From a virus, in the IMG/VR virus record IMGVR_UViG_3300025154_000068, positions 19,035 through 83,034 of that record: 64,000 nucleotides of DNA; one strand, 5' to 3'. The position numbers were made by a program, and so were the translations under genes. The notes under the pieces are model-generated. The model saw only the letters and a program-made list of their open reading frames with translations, did no database searches and was not told the origin of the DNA. Shown here piece by piece: positions 1 to 7,699 of the stretch. Numbering within the stretch: position 1 is the stretch's first letter; each line of letters opens with the position of its first letter.

Positions 1-222
1 TCCGTCGCAGCATCGAAGCATCCCAGACCCCGCTCTTGTCGGCTTCGGGGTGGACGGCTTCGCGGGGGCGGGGACCGCCTTTCCTGCCAAGGGAAGCCTC
101 TCCACTGTCGCTGTTGCGGCCGGTTGCATCGACTTCGTATCGCTCGACTTCGACTTCCCGCAGCAGCAACCGCCAAGGAAGACGGATGCGCCAACAATCG
201 TTACCGCGAGTCGACAAGTCAT
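1..222 (-). CDS. Lipoprotein, 3' part beyond window
   Basis: The frame opens with ATG at 222 and stays open for 74 codons to the left edge, so the C-terminus is missing. The N-terminus is a lipoprotein signal: MTCR, a hydrophobic stretch, then FLGGC with Cys19 as the likely lipidated residue, followed by a Pro/Ala/Lys-rich linker. A GGAGGGGG ribosome site precedes the ATG. It starts 80 bases after the stop of the small gene at 302-472. The function is unknown; the architecture matches the other lipoproteins of this phage. Confidence 0.65.
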   Translation of the reverse strand, partial: MTCRLAVTIVGASVFLGGCCCGKSKSSDTKSMQPAATATVERLPLAGKAVPAPAKPSTPKPTRAGSGMLRCCDG

Positions 223-301
223 CGATACCCCCTCCGCGGCCCAGGTTGACCGTGAGTAGGAGCGTACCAGGATCGGCATCTTCGCGATATCTGGATGTCT
301 C

Positions 302-472
302 TTACGCCTGGCCGGGGCGGGTTCTCCAAGTCGTAGACCCGTCGATCGTCCACAACAGGTCGGTGCCCCGTGGCCCCTGAACAAGCGCGACCATGATGGC
401 GATCTGGCGGTGGGGGAAGTCAACGAGCAGCACGCCGCCGGCGCGGGCGGTATCTTCGAAGGTGATGGTCAT
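302..472 (-). CDS. Small hypothetical protein (56 aa)
   Basis: This 56-residue frame starts MTITFEDTARAGG and ends TTWRTRPGQA. An AGGAGG motif sits just upstream of the ATG, with rather short spacing. The protein looks like a small beta-rich fold (VLLVDFPHRQIAIMV). No family is recognised. It reads in the same direction as the lipoprotein that follows it. Confidence 0.5.
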   Translation of the reverse strand: MTITFEDTARAGGVLLVDFPHRQIAIMVALVQGPRGTDLLWTIDGSTTWRTRPGQA

Positions 473-549
473 GCCCTCCTATCGGACGGCTGCCGGATCG
501 GTTGCGTGAAATCGTCCCAGCGACGATTCTTGCTAGAAGGAGGTGCACC

Positions 550-789
550 GTGCGATTTGATGACGTCGACGACATGCTGTTGCAGAACCTTACGCTGGGA
601 GAACCCGACGAGGCCGCACCAGGCAAGTACTTGGAAAGGGCCCGCGAGATTCTGGACAAGCGCCAGAGGGCGACCGACCGCTACCACATTTTCGTGGACG
701 ATGGAGTTCTCGTCCTGGCTCGTGACCGTGACCGGCTTGGCCAGATTTCCAATCGCTGGCTTCGGAAAGAGATGGCCGCGTTGGGCTAG
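550..789 (+). CDS. Hypothetical protein (79 aa)
   Basis: The GTG start at 550 follows a strong AAGGAGG site at 537-543, which decides the start. The product begins MRFDDVDDML and is a charged alpha/beta protein with no recognised motif. It is an isolated rightward gene between leftward genes, typical of a moron-like insertion. Confidence 0.6.
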   Translation: MRFDDVDDMLLQNLTLGEPDEAAPGKYLERAREILDKRQRATDRYHIFVDDGVLVLARDRDRLGQISNRWLRKEMAALG

Positions 790-906
790 TGACATTCGAC
801 GTGCTCGCTGGCGCCGGCACCGCCCTTCATCGCTCGACAGGAGGTCGAGGATCGGTTGCGTGAAATCGACCGCCCCTGTGCGCCGCGCCAACTTGCACGC
901 TTCGGC

Positions 907-1335
907 TCAGTATCCCCACTTGTCGTCCTTGCGGATGGGCTGGGCGCAGCTCTGCTGTGGACGGGACCTGCAATCCGTGCCGCAACGTCCCACCGGCCGG
1001 TACCATTCGACCCGCGCGCCGTTGATCAAGAACTGGTGATGACAACACGACTCACCCCCGCCGGAGCAGACCGTGTTTGTTCGACCTGTGAATTGATTGG
1101 GTGCTGTTGTCGAGCATTCGACCGATCGCTTCCGGCACTCGTGGTACGTCCACAGTTCGAAGCCGCCCGCAACATCGGCGGTGGAGCGCGGCATCGTCGA
1201 GAACAGGGGATGAACTTGAAGCGATTGGATGTGCGCGCCGCTCCACGCAACGACGTCGCTGTCTCGCACTTCCATGCGCTTGCCGCCGCACCCAGGCATG
1301 GCCATCGTCAGCAGAGTCAACGCGACCCATCTCAT
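907..1335 (-). CDS. Cys-rich lipoprotein (142 aa)
   Basis: The product begins MRWVALTLLTMAMPGCGGK, a lipoprotein signal peptide with Cys16 in the lipobox. The mature part carries many cysteines (CSGGGESCC, CGTDC) that probably form disulfides outside the cytoplasm. It faces the rightward gene at 1500, and the intergenic region holds that gene's promoter. No family is recognised. It could be a surface-exclusion or host-altering lipoprotein, but nothing in the sequence proves this. Confidence 0.65.
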   Translation of the reverse strand: MRWVALTLLTMAMPGCGGKRMEVRDSDVVAWSGAHIQSLQVHPLFSTMPRSTADVAGGFELWTYHECRKRSVECSTTAPNQFTGRTNTVCSGGGESCCHHQFLINGARVEWYRPVGRCGTDCRSRPQQSCAQPIRKDDKWGY

Positions 1336-1397
1336 GGTGCGAGGCTACCACGAGCGCGACACGAAAAATTGACGCCCCACCCCGAACTTTCTTTCCC

Positions 1398-1432
1398 AAA
1401 CTGTTGACACCAACAGTTTCTCGACCTATGTT
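1398..1432 (+). promoter_or_regulatory. Sigma70-type promoter with overlapping inverted repeat
   Basis: TTGACA at 1404-1409 is followed after exactly 17 bases by TATGTT at 1427-1432. A perfect 9-bp inverted repeat, AAACTGTTG at 1398-1406 and CAACAGTTT at 1411-1419, embraces the -35 box. This is a promoter with a repressor-type operator, reading toward the gene at 1500. Confidence 0.7.
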
Positions 1433-1499
1433 TCTTCTCGTCGGGGCAACCTGACACCGACCCGGCGGAACCGGGAGGTCCTTGAAAACGGAGCTAGAC

Positions 1500-1808
1500 A
1501 TGGTCGAGGTAACCATCCTCATCCCGGTCGCTGACAATGACGGCGACCACTTCACCCCCAACCACCATGCGGCCTTCGAGAGCTTCATCCTCGAACGGTT
1601 CGGTGGCCTGAGTCGAGAGGCTCAAACAATCGAGGGGGTCTGGGAAGACCAGGGTCGCACCTACCGCGACACCAACCTGGTCTACCGGATCGCCATCAAC
1701 TCGATAACGGAAGGGGGGCTGCTGAAGGAAGTCGCAGACTTCGCCAAGCAGCACTACCGACAGGAAGCCATCTTCCTGCGGTACCTAGGGGTCGCCGAGA
1801 TTGTCTAG
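1500..1808 (+). CDS. Hypothetical protein (102 aa)
   Basis: The ATG at 1500 follows GGAG with good spacing and gives MVEVTILIPVADNDG; a TTG at 1482 is an alternative start. The protein is a compact alpha/beta domain of about 100 residues containing HFTPNHH and VYRIAI. No family is recognised. It is the first gene behind the promoter at 1404 and is followed directly by a hairpin terminator, so it is probably expressed alone, possibly from the lysogen. Confidence 0.65.
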   Translation: MVEVTILIPVADNDGDHFTPNHHAAFESFILERFGGLSREAQTIEGVWEDQGRTYRDTNLVYRIAINSITEGGLLKEVADFAKQHYRQEAIFLRYLGVAEIV

Positions 1809-1822
1809 CCCCGAGTGAGATG

Positions 1823-1848
1823 GGGGCCCGCTCGGAGGGGCGGGCCCC
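1823..1848 (+). terminator. Intrinsic terminator
   Basis: A perfect 9-bp stem, GGGGCCCGC at 1823-1831 and GCGGGCCCC at 1840-1848, with an 8-base loop is followed by a pyrimidine/T-rich tract. It lies between the stop at 1808 and the ATG at 1888. Confidence 0.7.
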
Positions 1849-1887
1849 TTCTCTCCCCCTTTCCGGACCCGTACGAAGGAGCGCGTC

Positions 1888-2724
1888 ATGGCAACCAAGA
1901 TCGACAAGCACAACACCATCACCGGCGAAACGCTCGAGTACCCGCGCCCGTCGAAGGCCGTTGCGGCGTTCCTCGCCCGCGTCGTCGATGGTGCCAACGA
2001 TCCGAACGTCTCGGAGGCCGAGCTCACCGCGTTGGTCTACGGCAAGGAGAACCCGCTACTCGACCAGACGATGTTCCCCCACCACGGCGCCGTGACGGTG
2101 GCTGTGTTCGCCGATCCGGTCTACCACGTCATGTTGGACCTGCTCGGGCGCAAGCGCGTTCAGGCGGGCACGCTGGACCTGGGGGCGGTGTCCGCGGCGT
2201 CGACGATGACCATCACCGAAGCGGCCGCCGAGCTCGGCGTCACGTCGTCTGCAGTGCGTCAGGCAATCCACGCTCACCGCCTCCCCGCGATCAAGCGCGG
2301 CGGGAGCTACCTGCTGGACCCTCGCGACGTCGCCAGCTTCCGGGTGATGCGGAGGGGGCCGAAGCCTCGAGGCGAGCGCGAGGAGGCCGTGGGGAAGGCG
2401 CCAGCGCCCGAGGAGCGCGAGCCTGACCTACGCCTCCGGATCGGCAACAAGCCCGGCGGAAGCTTTCGTGTGAAGGTCGACGGGTTCGAGGTGACGGGCA
2501 AGGAGGGGAAGGTCGTGGATGGGGTGGTGCGCGAATTCCGCGGGCGCGCCGCGATCGCGTTCAGCGGGAAGGACTCGAACCGGATGATGGTGCTCGAGCC
2601 GGCCGAGGAGGAGGAGAGCTTCGAGATCGGCGGGTTCTATGTGCGGGGGAAGTTCCGGGTCGTCGAGAAGGTGAACAACCCGCGGGAAGCGGCGGAGCGG
2701 TGGAAGGGGTTCAAGGTGGGGTGA
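1888..2724 (+). CDS. Excisionase-type HTH DNA-binding protein (278 aa)
   Basis: A GAAGGAG site precedes the ATG. Residues about 112-155 (MTITEAAAELGVTSSAVRQA, then IKRGGSYLLDPRDV) form a MerR/excisionase-like helix-turn-helix of the kind that binds DNA as an accessory or regulatory factor. The N-terminal 110 residues and the beta-rich C-terminal half (SFRVKVDGFEV, AIAFSGKDSNRMMVLEPAEE) are unassigned. It sits behind the terminator at 1823. The role is likely regulatory, but no target is visible. Confidence 0.65.
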   Translation: MATKIDKHNTITGETLEYPRPSKAVAAFLARVVDGANDPNVSEAELTALVYGKENPLLDQTMFPHHGAVTVAVFADPVYHVMLDLLGRKRVQAGTLDLGAVSAASTMTITEAAAELGVTSSAVRQAIHAHRLPAIKRGGSYLLDPRDVASFRVMRRGPKPRGEREEAVGKAPAPEEREPDLRLRIGNKPGGSFRVKVDGFEVTGKEGKVVDGVVREFRGRAAIAFSGKDSNRMMVLEPAEEEESFEIGGFYVRGKFRVVEKVNNPREAAERWKGFKVG

Positions 2725-2760
2725 TTTCGCGCTGGTCGGGTTTCTGCTATCCGTTGAATC

Positions 2761-3027
2761 ATGGCTACAGCAACGATCAAAGAAGAATACCGGAAGCAGT
2801 ACGGCAAGGCCTCGTTCTTTGGTAGGGTTGCCAACATCGACGAGACAACTTGGGAGGTCGAGTTCTGGCTGATGGAGGATGGGCAGAAGCCGCCCGAGAA
2901 GATGATGCTACCGCTGGCGCACCTTGAGTCCTGCGTTGAGGTTGGGACAGGCGCCACGCTGGAACTCGCTCGGAAGAACAGGGTTGACTACTTCGAGTTG
3001 GCGAAACAGCAAGGCTGGAGAGGGTAA
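2761..3027 (+). CDS. Hypothetical protein (88 aa)
   Basis: This short rightward gene follows the HTH gene by 36 bases and gives MATATIKEEYRKQYG. It is a small acidic and aromatic-rich domain with no signal peptide. No family is recognised. It probably shares a transcript with the gene at 1888. The 130 bases after it hold no gene that can be supported. Confidence 0.55.
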   Translation: MATATIKEEYRKQYGKASFFGRVANIDETTWEVEFWLMEDGQKPPEKMMLPLAHLESCVEVGTGATLELARKNRVDYFELAKQQGWRG

Positions 3028-3159
3028 CAACCCGTCGCCTCACCTGCGAAGCGCCCAAGCCTCAACCCAAGTCGATGGGTTCCACGTCAAAGGCCGTTCC
3101 GCGTCACTGAACGCCTCCCCACCCTGCCGGCACCGTGATCACCCCTCCCCGGCGCATCA

Positions 3160-3354
3160 TCAAATCCACCGCCCCCATCCCAGCACGTGTCGCCAGGCCC
3201 CGCCGTGCTCCGGCCGCAGGTCGACCAGCCGCACGCGCCCCTGATACAGCTCCCACCGCTGGCGCACTTCCTCGATGCACTCTCCAATCCGCGAACACCG
3301 CGACGTGCCGATCCGGCCAATCTGCTGTTGAGTCAGACCTCGACGTTCCGCCAC
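3160..3354 (-). CDS. Small hypothetical protein (64 aa)
   Basis: A GTG at 3354 overlaps the end of the upstream gene by 22 bases. The product contains GECIEEVRQRWELYQGRVRL and ends WRHVLGWGRWI, which looks protein-like. The GGAGGG motif abuts the start codon too closely, so the start is uncertain. A further tiny frame of 16 codons (MRRGGVITVPAGW) follows and was not called. Confidence 0.42.
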   Translation of the reverse strand: MAERRGLTQQQIGRIGTSRCSRIGECIEEVRQRWELYQGRVRLVDLRPEHGGAWRHVLGWGRWI

Positions 3355-4031
3355 CCCTCCGGAACAGTGACGAGCTCGTCACGGTAGCCAAGCATGTCCA
3401 CCTCGATCCAGCCGTCGACCTTGCACGATCCCAGGTAGCACCCGTCCGACCGCACCTCCCACCGTCGGCGCCGCATCGCGCACGCCTGCAGCCCCTTGCG
3501 GCCCGTCTGCCCACCGTCCGCGGTGATGAGGTCGTCTCCGTCCCACCGAATCGCCACGGCCACGTGCATCGGCTTGACGACCTGAATGATGGCACTGGGA
3601 CCAGGGCGAAGTCCGTGCCCGGGCGTCTGCCACGCCCCGCACGTCTTCGCGTAGTCGATTCCAACGCCGAGGCCGGTGCCGATGTCGTCCGCGTACCCGT
3701 CCAGCCAGTCCTCGCAGTCGACCAGCACACGCCTTCCGAGCCCGAGCGCGGTCATGGAGCAAGTGGAGATACCCTCGGTTCGGAGCCTGCCCTCGTCGTC
3801 GCGCCAGCTGTGATAGGGCACGTCGAGGCACCACGCGCCGGGGCCCAGCAGATCCTCGAAGGCACGGCGGGTCTCCAGGCTGCCGGCCTCGAGCCCAACG
3901 CCTGGGTAGAGCTTGGCCCCCATCGTCGACTCGTCGACCGTCGACAGGGCGTTCGCTACCCAGCACCGCCGGACATCGTCGGCGAGTTCCGGGCGAGGGA
4001 TCTGGATGAGGGGGGTGCGCTGGTTGATCAT
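3333..4031 (-). CDS. Putative NlpC/P60- or CHAP-like peptidase (232 aa)
   Basis: The start MINQRTPLIQ follows an AAGGTG site. The segment around Cys91 (GISTCSMTALGLGRRV) followed by His156 (PMHVAVAIRW) and TADGGQTG has the Cys...His order of papain-like cell-wall peptidases. It lies two genes downstream of the GH25 lysozyme in the lysis region. The family assignment is an inference from residue order only. If right, it would cut peptide cross-links in peptidoglycan; otherwise it is a hypothetical protein. Confidence 0.5.
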   Translation of the reverse strand: MINQRTPLIQIPRPELADDVRRCWVANALSTVDESTMGAKLYPGVGLEAGSLETRRAFEDLLGPGAWCLDVPYHSWRDDEGRLRTEGISTCSMTALGLGRRVLVDCEDWLDGYADDIGTGLGVGIDYAKTCGAWQTPGHGLRPGPSAIIQVVKPMHVAVAIRWDGDDLITADGGQTGRKGLQACAMRRRRWEVRSDGCYLGSCKVDGWIEVDMLGYRDELVTVPEGWRNVEV

Positions 4032-4138
4032 CGGACACCTTTCGGCTGTGGAGGGGCCGCCAGAGAGGCGGAGGAAGGGCGAGGCCGGTGGAAGGCTTCG
4101 GCGTTCACCAAGGGCGCTCGGCCGGGTACGATTCGCCG

Positions 4139-4420
4139 ATGACCAAGCACATCAAGCCGATCGCCATCGCCGCAGTCTTCCTGGTGGGGTGCGCCGTGGG
4201 TGGCGCGTCGTCCCATTTCGTTGTGCCGCTGGCGAGCGCGCAGCAGCAGGTGACGATGACGCGGTGGGAGTACCTTTGCGTCAGTACGTCGGCCGAGGAT
4301 GGTGAGGAGGGTGCGCAAGCGAAGGCCAATGCGGCCGGTAGAGAAGGTTGGGAATTGGCTTCGGTGGCATCCATGCACCGCGGCTACCAAATGGTCTGGT
4401 GTTTCAAGCGCCCGCTGTGA
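4139..4420 (+). CDS. Exported DUF4177-like protein (93 aa)
   Basis: The ATG at 4139 opens MTKHIKPIAIAAVFLVGC, a signal anchor or lipoprotein-like signal, then a short linker. The rest (TRWEYLCVSTSAE, then GREGWELASVASM) matches the pattern of the small DUF4177 family, whose hallmark is GxEGWEL. It is a lone rightward gene between two leftward ones, so it is probably an independently expressed moron. The molecular role is unknown. Confidence 0.6.
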   Translation: MTKHIKPIAIAAVFLVGCAVGGASSHFVVPLASAQQQVTMTRWEYLCVSTSAEDGEEGAQAKANAAGREGWELASVASMHRGYQMVWCFKRPL

Positions 4421-4435
4421 ATTCACTCCAATCGG

Positions 4436-5083
4436 TCATGCTGTCCCCAAGTCGCAACTTGCCAAGTCGTGCCTCGCCATCCACCGAAGATCGTCGATGC
4501 TGCCGTTGAACACGTTCGTGTCGACGTCGGTGGTGATGCCCGTTACCAGGCCGTCGTTCGATGCCTGCCAGACGATCCAATCGGTCCAGGGCCTCGGAAT
4601 TGCCGGCTTCTGCACGCCCCAGTGAGCGACCCAGAGTGGGTGCCGCGAAAAACGATCGTCAGCACCGATCGCTGGCGTCCACCATCCCGTCGAGGTGTAG
4701 ATCCACGGGCATAGGCCCGTCACGCCTTCGACGGCCTCGAGCCATTCGAGTAGAGCCTCCGGTCCAGGGGCGCCTTCCTCTGCGTCGAGCACTGGCGGGA
4801 GGCAGGGCGAGTACAGGGGGCCACGCGGAAGCCACACGCTGGCGAGCTGCGCCCAGAAGGTGTGCGCCTGCATGTCTGCCGTAGCGCCCGGGTGCTCGTA
4901 GTAGTGGTAGGCGCCGGGAATGATGCCGGCGTCGACTGCACCGCGCCAATTCTCGATGAAGCGCGGGTCATCGGTGTCGCCGTGGCTCGCACGAATGAAG
5001 GCGAACGAGACGCCATCCCGAGCCACGGCGGGCCAGTCGATCTTGCCCTGCCACTTCGAGACGTCGATGCCGCGGGCGCTCAC
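4436..5083 (-). CDS. GH25 lysozyme endolysin (215 aa)
   Basis: The protein starts MSARGIDVSKWQG, the classic N-terminal strand of glycoside hydrolase family 25 (Chalaropsis-type muramidase). Catalytic-site residues are visible as Asp7, then Asp100 and Glu102 in PPVLDAEEG, and a late acidic strand TTDVDTNVF. It hydrolyses the MurNAc-GlcNAc bond of peptidoglycan for host lysis. The length equals a bare catalytic domain, with no wall-binding domain and no signal peptide, so it needs a holin; one is proposed at 9439-9774. Its ATG overlaps the upstream gene's stop (ATGA). Confidence 0.9.
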   Translation of the reverse strand: MSARGIDVSKWQGKIDWPAVARDGVSFAFIRASHGDTDDPRFIENWRGAVDAGIIPGAYHYYEHPGATADMQAHTFWAQLASVWLPRGPLYSPCLPPVLDAEEGAPGPEALLEWLEAVEGVTGLCPWIYTSTGWWTPAIGADDRFSRHPLWVAHWGVQKPAIPRPWTDWIVWQASNDGLVTGITTDVDTNVFNGSIDDLRWMARHDLASCDLGTA

Positions 5084-5445
5084 TGGTGGACCTCGAAGGT
5101 GAAGCGCTTGAAGATGGATGGGAATGCTTCGCGAGCGGCCGCCATTACTTCGTCGAAACAGTGCTCACCGTCGGCCACGAATGCACTGTTGCTGCCAAAG
5201 CGTCTGTCGCCGCTACGATCCCAGAATGCAACGATGGTCAGGCCAGCTACGCGCGTCACCGTGGCGAAGCCCTCCGGTTGCACCGGGGGACCGGATTGGT
5301 ATGGCCGACGGGGCCGTTCCGGCTGTGGGGCCAGGTTTCCATCGATGAGGCGACTGAGACGACGATCGTCCCGATCCAGCCTCCCATCCGCGGTCCACAG
5401 GTAGTGGCCTGGATGGCCCCAAACGCCGAAGTATCGAATCGTCAT
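5080..5445 (-). CDS. Hypothetical protein (121 aa)
   Basis: The product begins MTIRYFGVWGHPGHYLW and contains an arginine- and aspartate-rich stretch and VTRVAGLTIVAFWDRSGD. It is coupled by ATGA overlaps to the lysozyme downstream and to the zinc-ribbon frame upstream. No family is recognised. Confidence 0.65.
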   Translation of the reverse strand: MTIRYFGVWGHPGHYLWTADGRLDRDDRRLSRLIDGNLAPQPERPRRPYQSGPPVQPEGFATVTRVAGLTIVAFWDRSGDRRFGSNSAFVADGEHCFDEVMAAAREAFPSIFKRFTFEVHQ

Positions 5446-5546
5446 ACGGGCTCCACATGCTCACACGTCGGACATCGACGCTTCGCCAGTACGCTCGAAA
5501 TCCAAGTGCGGCCGCAGCGCGAGCAGACCCACCCAGGCCCAGCGGC
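5442..5546 (-). other. Zinc-ribbon frame without start codon, in frame after a TGA
   Basis: Directly after the TGA of the 5547-5903 gene, the same frame continues for 34 codons, reading AAGPGWVCSRCGRTW then KRRCPTCEHVEPV. This is a CxxC...CxxC zinc ribbon. Its own TGA overlaps the ATG at 5445 (ATGA), as real genes here do. No ATG, GTG or TTG lies in frame. It may be made by TGA readthrough, from an unusual start, or be the tail of a gene broken by a point mutation. Confidence 0.45.
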
Positions 5547-5903
5547 TCAAGTCTGCCTCCTCGGCATCACCGACACGTCGAGGAACAGGTTCCCGTGCGT
5601 GCCGAGATGAATCGTCCAAGCAAGGCGCCCATGCGGCATCTTCGTTGGCGCGTCCCCATGCACCGTTTCCCACTCGCCGTCTTTGCTCCGGCTCCCATCG
5701 GTGAGGTAGCCACCAGTCACGCTTAGCAGGCGCATGATCAGCGCCTCAGCCGACGTGGCCTCCTCGGTCCAGGGGACGGCGATGATGTCGAGGTCACGCG
5801 CCATGCTCCCGTGAGGGGCAATCGCGTAGCCGCAGTCGCGCCCGGCCTGAACGAGGTCCGGGAGGAGGCTGGCGTAGGTTGCTGCGGGAGAGACGTCTTT
5901 CAT
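5547..5903 (-). CDS. Conserved phage hypothetical protein (118 aa)
   Basis: The product starts MKDVSPAATYASLLPDLVQA and contains GYAIAPHGSMARDLDIIAVP, reminiscent of a nucleotidyltransferase-like GS...DxD strand, and a C-terminal WTIHLGTHGNLFLDVSV. I recall similar small proteins in accessory regions of other phages, but no function is known. It overlaps the upstream gene by ATGA. A zinc-ribbon frame follows its stop in the same phase. Confidence 0.65.
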   Translation of the reverse strand: MKDVSPAATYASLLPDLVQAGRDCGYAIAPHGSMARDLDIIAVPWTEEATSAEALIMRLLSVTGGYLTDGSRSKDGEWETVHGDAPTKMPHGRLAWTIHLGTHGNLFLDVSVMPRRQT

Positions 5904-6196
5904 CGAATCTGGCCTCCCTGCACGAATCCGTGCCAGCACCCGGCGACGTTGATCGACGGCGCGAGCGTGAGGTCGTCGATCCCTGTCCCGGAGACGGCCC
6001 ACCGGGGAAGCGGCACTTCTTCTTCCGGAGCTCCGCGGCCCTTGAACCACACGATGACCTGGTGGTTGCCGCATTGCGGGCATTCGAAGCGGATGCCCTG
6101 GGCCTCGGCGAGCGCGTCGACGTACCTGTAGCGCTTCCCCGGTTCCTCGATGCGAAGCAGTTGGGGTTCGAGATCGCGGACCTTCACCATAGGCAC
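5900..6196 (-). CDS. DUF6527-like zinc-binding protein (98 aa)
   Basis: The product reads MPMVKVRDLEPQLLRI, then FECPQCGNHQVIVWFKG, WAVSGTGIDDLTLAPSI and CWHGFVQGGQI. The CPxCG pair plus the distal CWHGF agree with the small phage family sometimes misnamed 'ammonia monooxygenase' (DUF6527, from memory). It probably binds zinc; the role is unknown. It is the first gene of a short leftward run, divergent from the lipoprotein at 6227. Confidence 0.65.
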   Translation of the reverse strand: MPMVKVRDLEPQLLRIEEPGKRYRYVDALAEAQGIRFECPQCGNHQVIVWFKGRGAPEEEVPLPRWAVSGTGIDDLTLAPSINVAGCWHGFVQGGQIR

Positions 6197-6226
6197 TATC
6201 CTTCCAGTGTGTTACATGCGCCGATC

Positions 6227-6568
6227 ATGCGGTTCGCTCACTTCATACTGGTCGCCATAGGAGTGTCGCTCATCGCCTGCTCCAGCGACGACGATCCGGC
6301 AGAGAAGCCAGGTCCCTGGGAATGTGTTATCTGGACTGGTGGCATTAGTCCGGGGGGCTGCAGTTGTGCGGAATCGGTCAATGATATCCGCACCGATTTT
6401 GCAGACATCGTGAAGGACACAACCTCGTGCACCGGGGAGTGTTGCGTCCTCTATCCCGGGCATCCAGACGATCCATCGGACCATGACTACTGCGAGTGCC
6501 AGCCCGAACCGTGTCCAGAAAACCTCACGGGGGAAACAGTCGCTGACTGCAACACTAACCCGTTTTGA
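6227..6568 (+). CDS. Cys-rich lipoprotein (113 aa)
   Basis: The product starts MRFAHFILVAIGVSLIACSS, a lipoprotein signal with the lipidated Cys in LIAC. The mature part carries a dense set of cysteines (GGCSC, CTGECC, CECQPEPC) and is acidic. It lies on the strand opposite the surrounding late genes, so it should have its own promoter. This is typical of a lysogenic-conversion gene. No family is recognised. Confidence 0.65.
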   Translation: MRFAHFILVAIGVSLIACSSDDDPAEKPGPWECVIWTGGISPGGCSCAESVNDIRTDFADIVKDTTSCTGECCVLYPGHPDDPSDHDYCECQPEPCPENLTGETVADCNTNPF

Positions 6569-6569
6569 C

Positions 6570-6887
6570 CTACCGCTCGCACCGCACGTTGCATCCCCTC
6601 ACGCCGTCGACCGTCCCGTCGCTCGCTAGGACGCACTGAGGCCCCGACTCCGGACCGATCCACACGTAGCCCAGCCGGGACAGCCGCTCGCAGTCGGCCG
6701 TGCACTGCTCGACGTCGTTGCCCTCCCGACACTCGAGCTCGTGCATCATCCCGCACGCAGCGGGGCACGCATCGAGGCCTGGGGAAGGGTGGACGACATG
6801 CGAGGAGCACCCCACGATCGACAGGAGCCAGAGCATGGCGCCCGCGACCGCTGCGAGTCCGAGGTAGTCGAGCCAGGTGTTTTTCAT
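6570..6887 (-). CDS. Cys-rich lipoprotein or membrane protein (105 aa)
   Basis: The ATG at 6887 overlaps the upstream stop (ATGA). The N-terminus MKNTWLDYLGL plus a hydrophobic run ending LLSIVGCSS forms a lipobox. The mature part has regularly spaced cysteines (CPAACGMMHELEC, CTADC, CNVRC). It lies directly below the papain-like protease gene and is co-translated with it. The function is unknown; it could be an outer-membrane partner in lysis. Confidence 0.65.
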   Translation of the reverse strand: MKNTWLDYLGLAAVAGAMLWLLSIVGCSSHVVHPSPGLDACPAACGMMHELECREGNDVEQCTADCERLSRLGYVWIGPESGPQCVLASDGTVDGVRGCNVRCER

Positions 6888-7699
6888 CGAAGCGCCCCCA
6901 TGAGTTTGAGGTTGTGCACCAGCGCTTCCACGTCGACGTCCACGATCCACGTCTCGGAGTCGTGGTCCTCGCGCACGTTGCGCCAGGACTCGCGCCGGTC
7001 GTAGGTGTCATTCCAGCTCGACACCTTGCCCAATGATTCCGCGTCGTACGTCGCGCACAACTCCGCGTGCCTGCCCTTGGCGCCGTCTTCGTCGAGCGTC
7101 CACGGCGGGTCCCCGGGCATCCAGTCGAGGTAGGGTTGATCGACACGGATGCCACGGATGACTGGACGCGCAGCCCTGCCCGGCGCGGACAGCGTTGCTT
7201 TGATGATGGCCTCGAGCTCGCCGCCGTACGCAAGCACCCGACGGGGGCGTAGCCAGTCGTTGCGCAAGCCCTTCGTGAGTACGTCCCACGGGGGCTCCAC
7301 ACAGACCTTGCTAACCCGAAACGGCCAGTCCGCGTCGATGGCAAACCCAGCCTCGCGAAGCATCGCGGCCATGTCCGGCATGCGGCACCCGAGGTCCACG
7401 ATCTTGCTCTTGTCGCCGTCGTGCGTCTTGGCGAGCGTGAGATAGTACATCCCGAGCACCGACGCCCACACACGCGGCAGACCGAGGATGCCGAGCAGCG
7501 TCCAGATCGCGCCGGCATACGCCCACGCGACGCAGGTCTCCGTGATGCTCTGGTCGCCTCCGCGCCGAACGAAGTTGGTCAGCTCGGTGCACTCGGTGGG
7601 CACAGAACCAGCGCGGTAGGTCGCGACGCCGTAGGGGGCCACGCCGCGGGGCGTGGGGACGAGACCGTTGCACTTCAGCACGCGGGGTTGGCGGGGCAT
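6884..7699 (-). CDS. Papain-like (C1-type) cysteine peptidase (271 aa)
   Basis: The product starts MPRQPRVLKCNGLV. The segment DQSITETCVAWAYAGAIW matches the active-site helix of papain-fold peptidases with the Gln-Cys arrangement. Later GRHAELCATYD and KVSSWNDTYD supply the His and Asn of a Cys-His-Asn triad in the right order and spacing. Its ATG overlaps the upstream lipoprotein stop (TGATG). No signal peptide is evident. It may be a virion-associated or lysis-linked protease; the substrate is unknown. Confidence 0.65.
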   Translation of the reverse strand: MPRQPRVLKCNGLVPTPRGVAPYGVATYRAGSVPTECTELTNFVRRGGDQSITETCVAWAYAGAIWTLLGILGLPRVWASVLGMYYLTLAKTHDGDKSKIVDLGCRMPDMAAMLREAGFAIDADWPFRVSKVCVEPPWDVLTKGLRNDWLRPRRVLAYGGELEAIIKATLSAPGRAARPVIRGIRVDQPYLDWMPGDPPWTLDEDGAKGRHAELCATYDAESLGKVSSWNDTYDRRESWRNVREDHDSETWIVDVDVEALVHNLKLMGALR

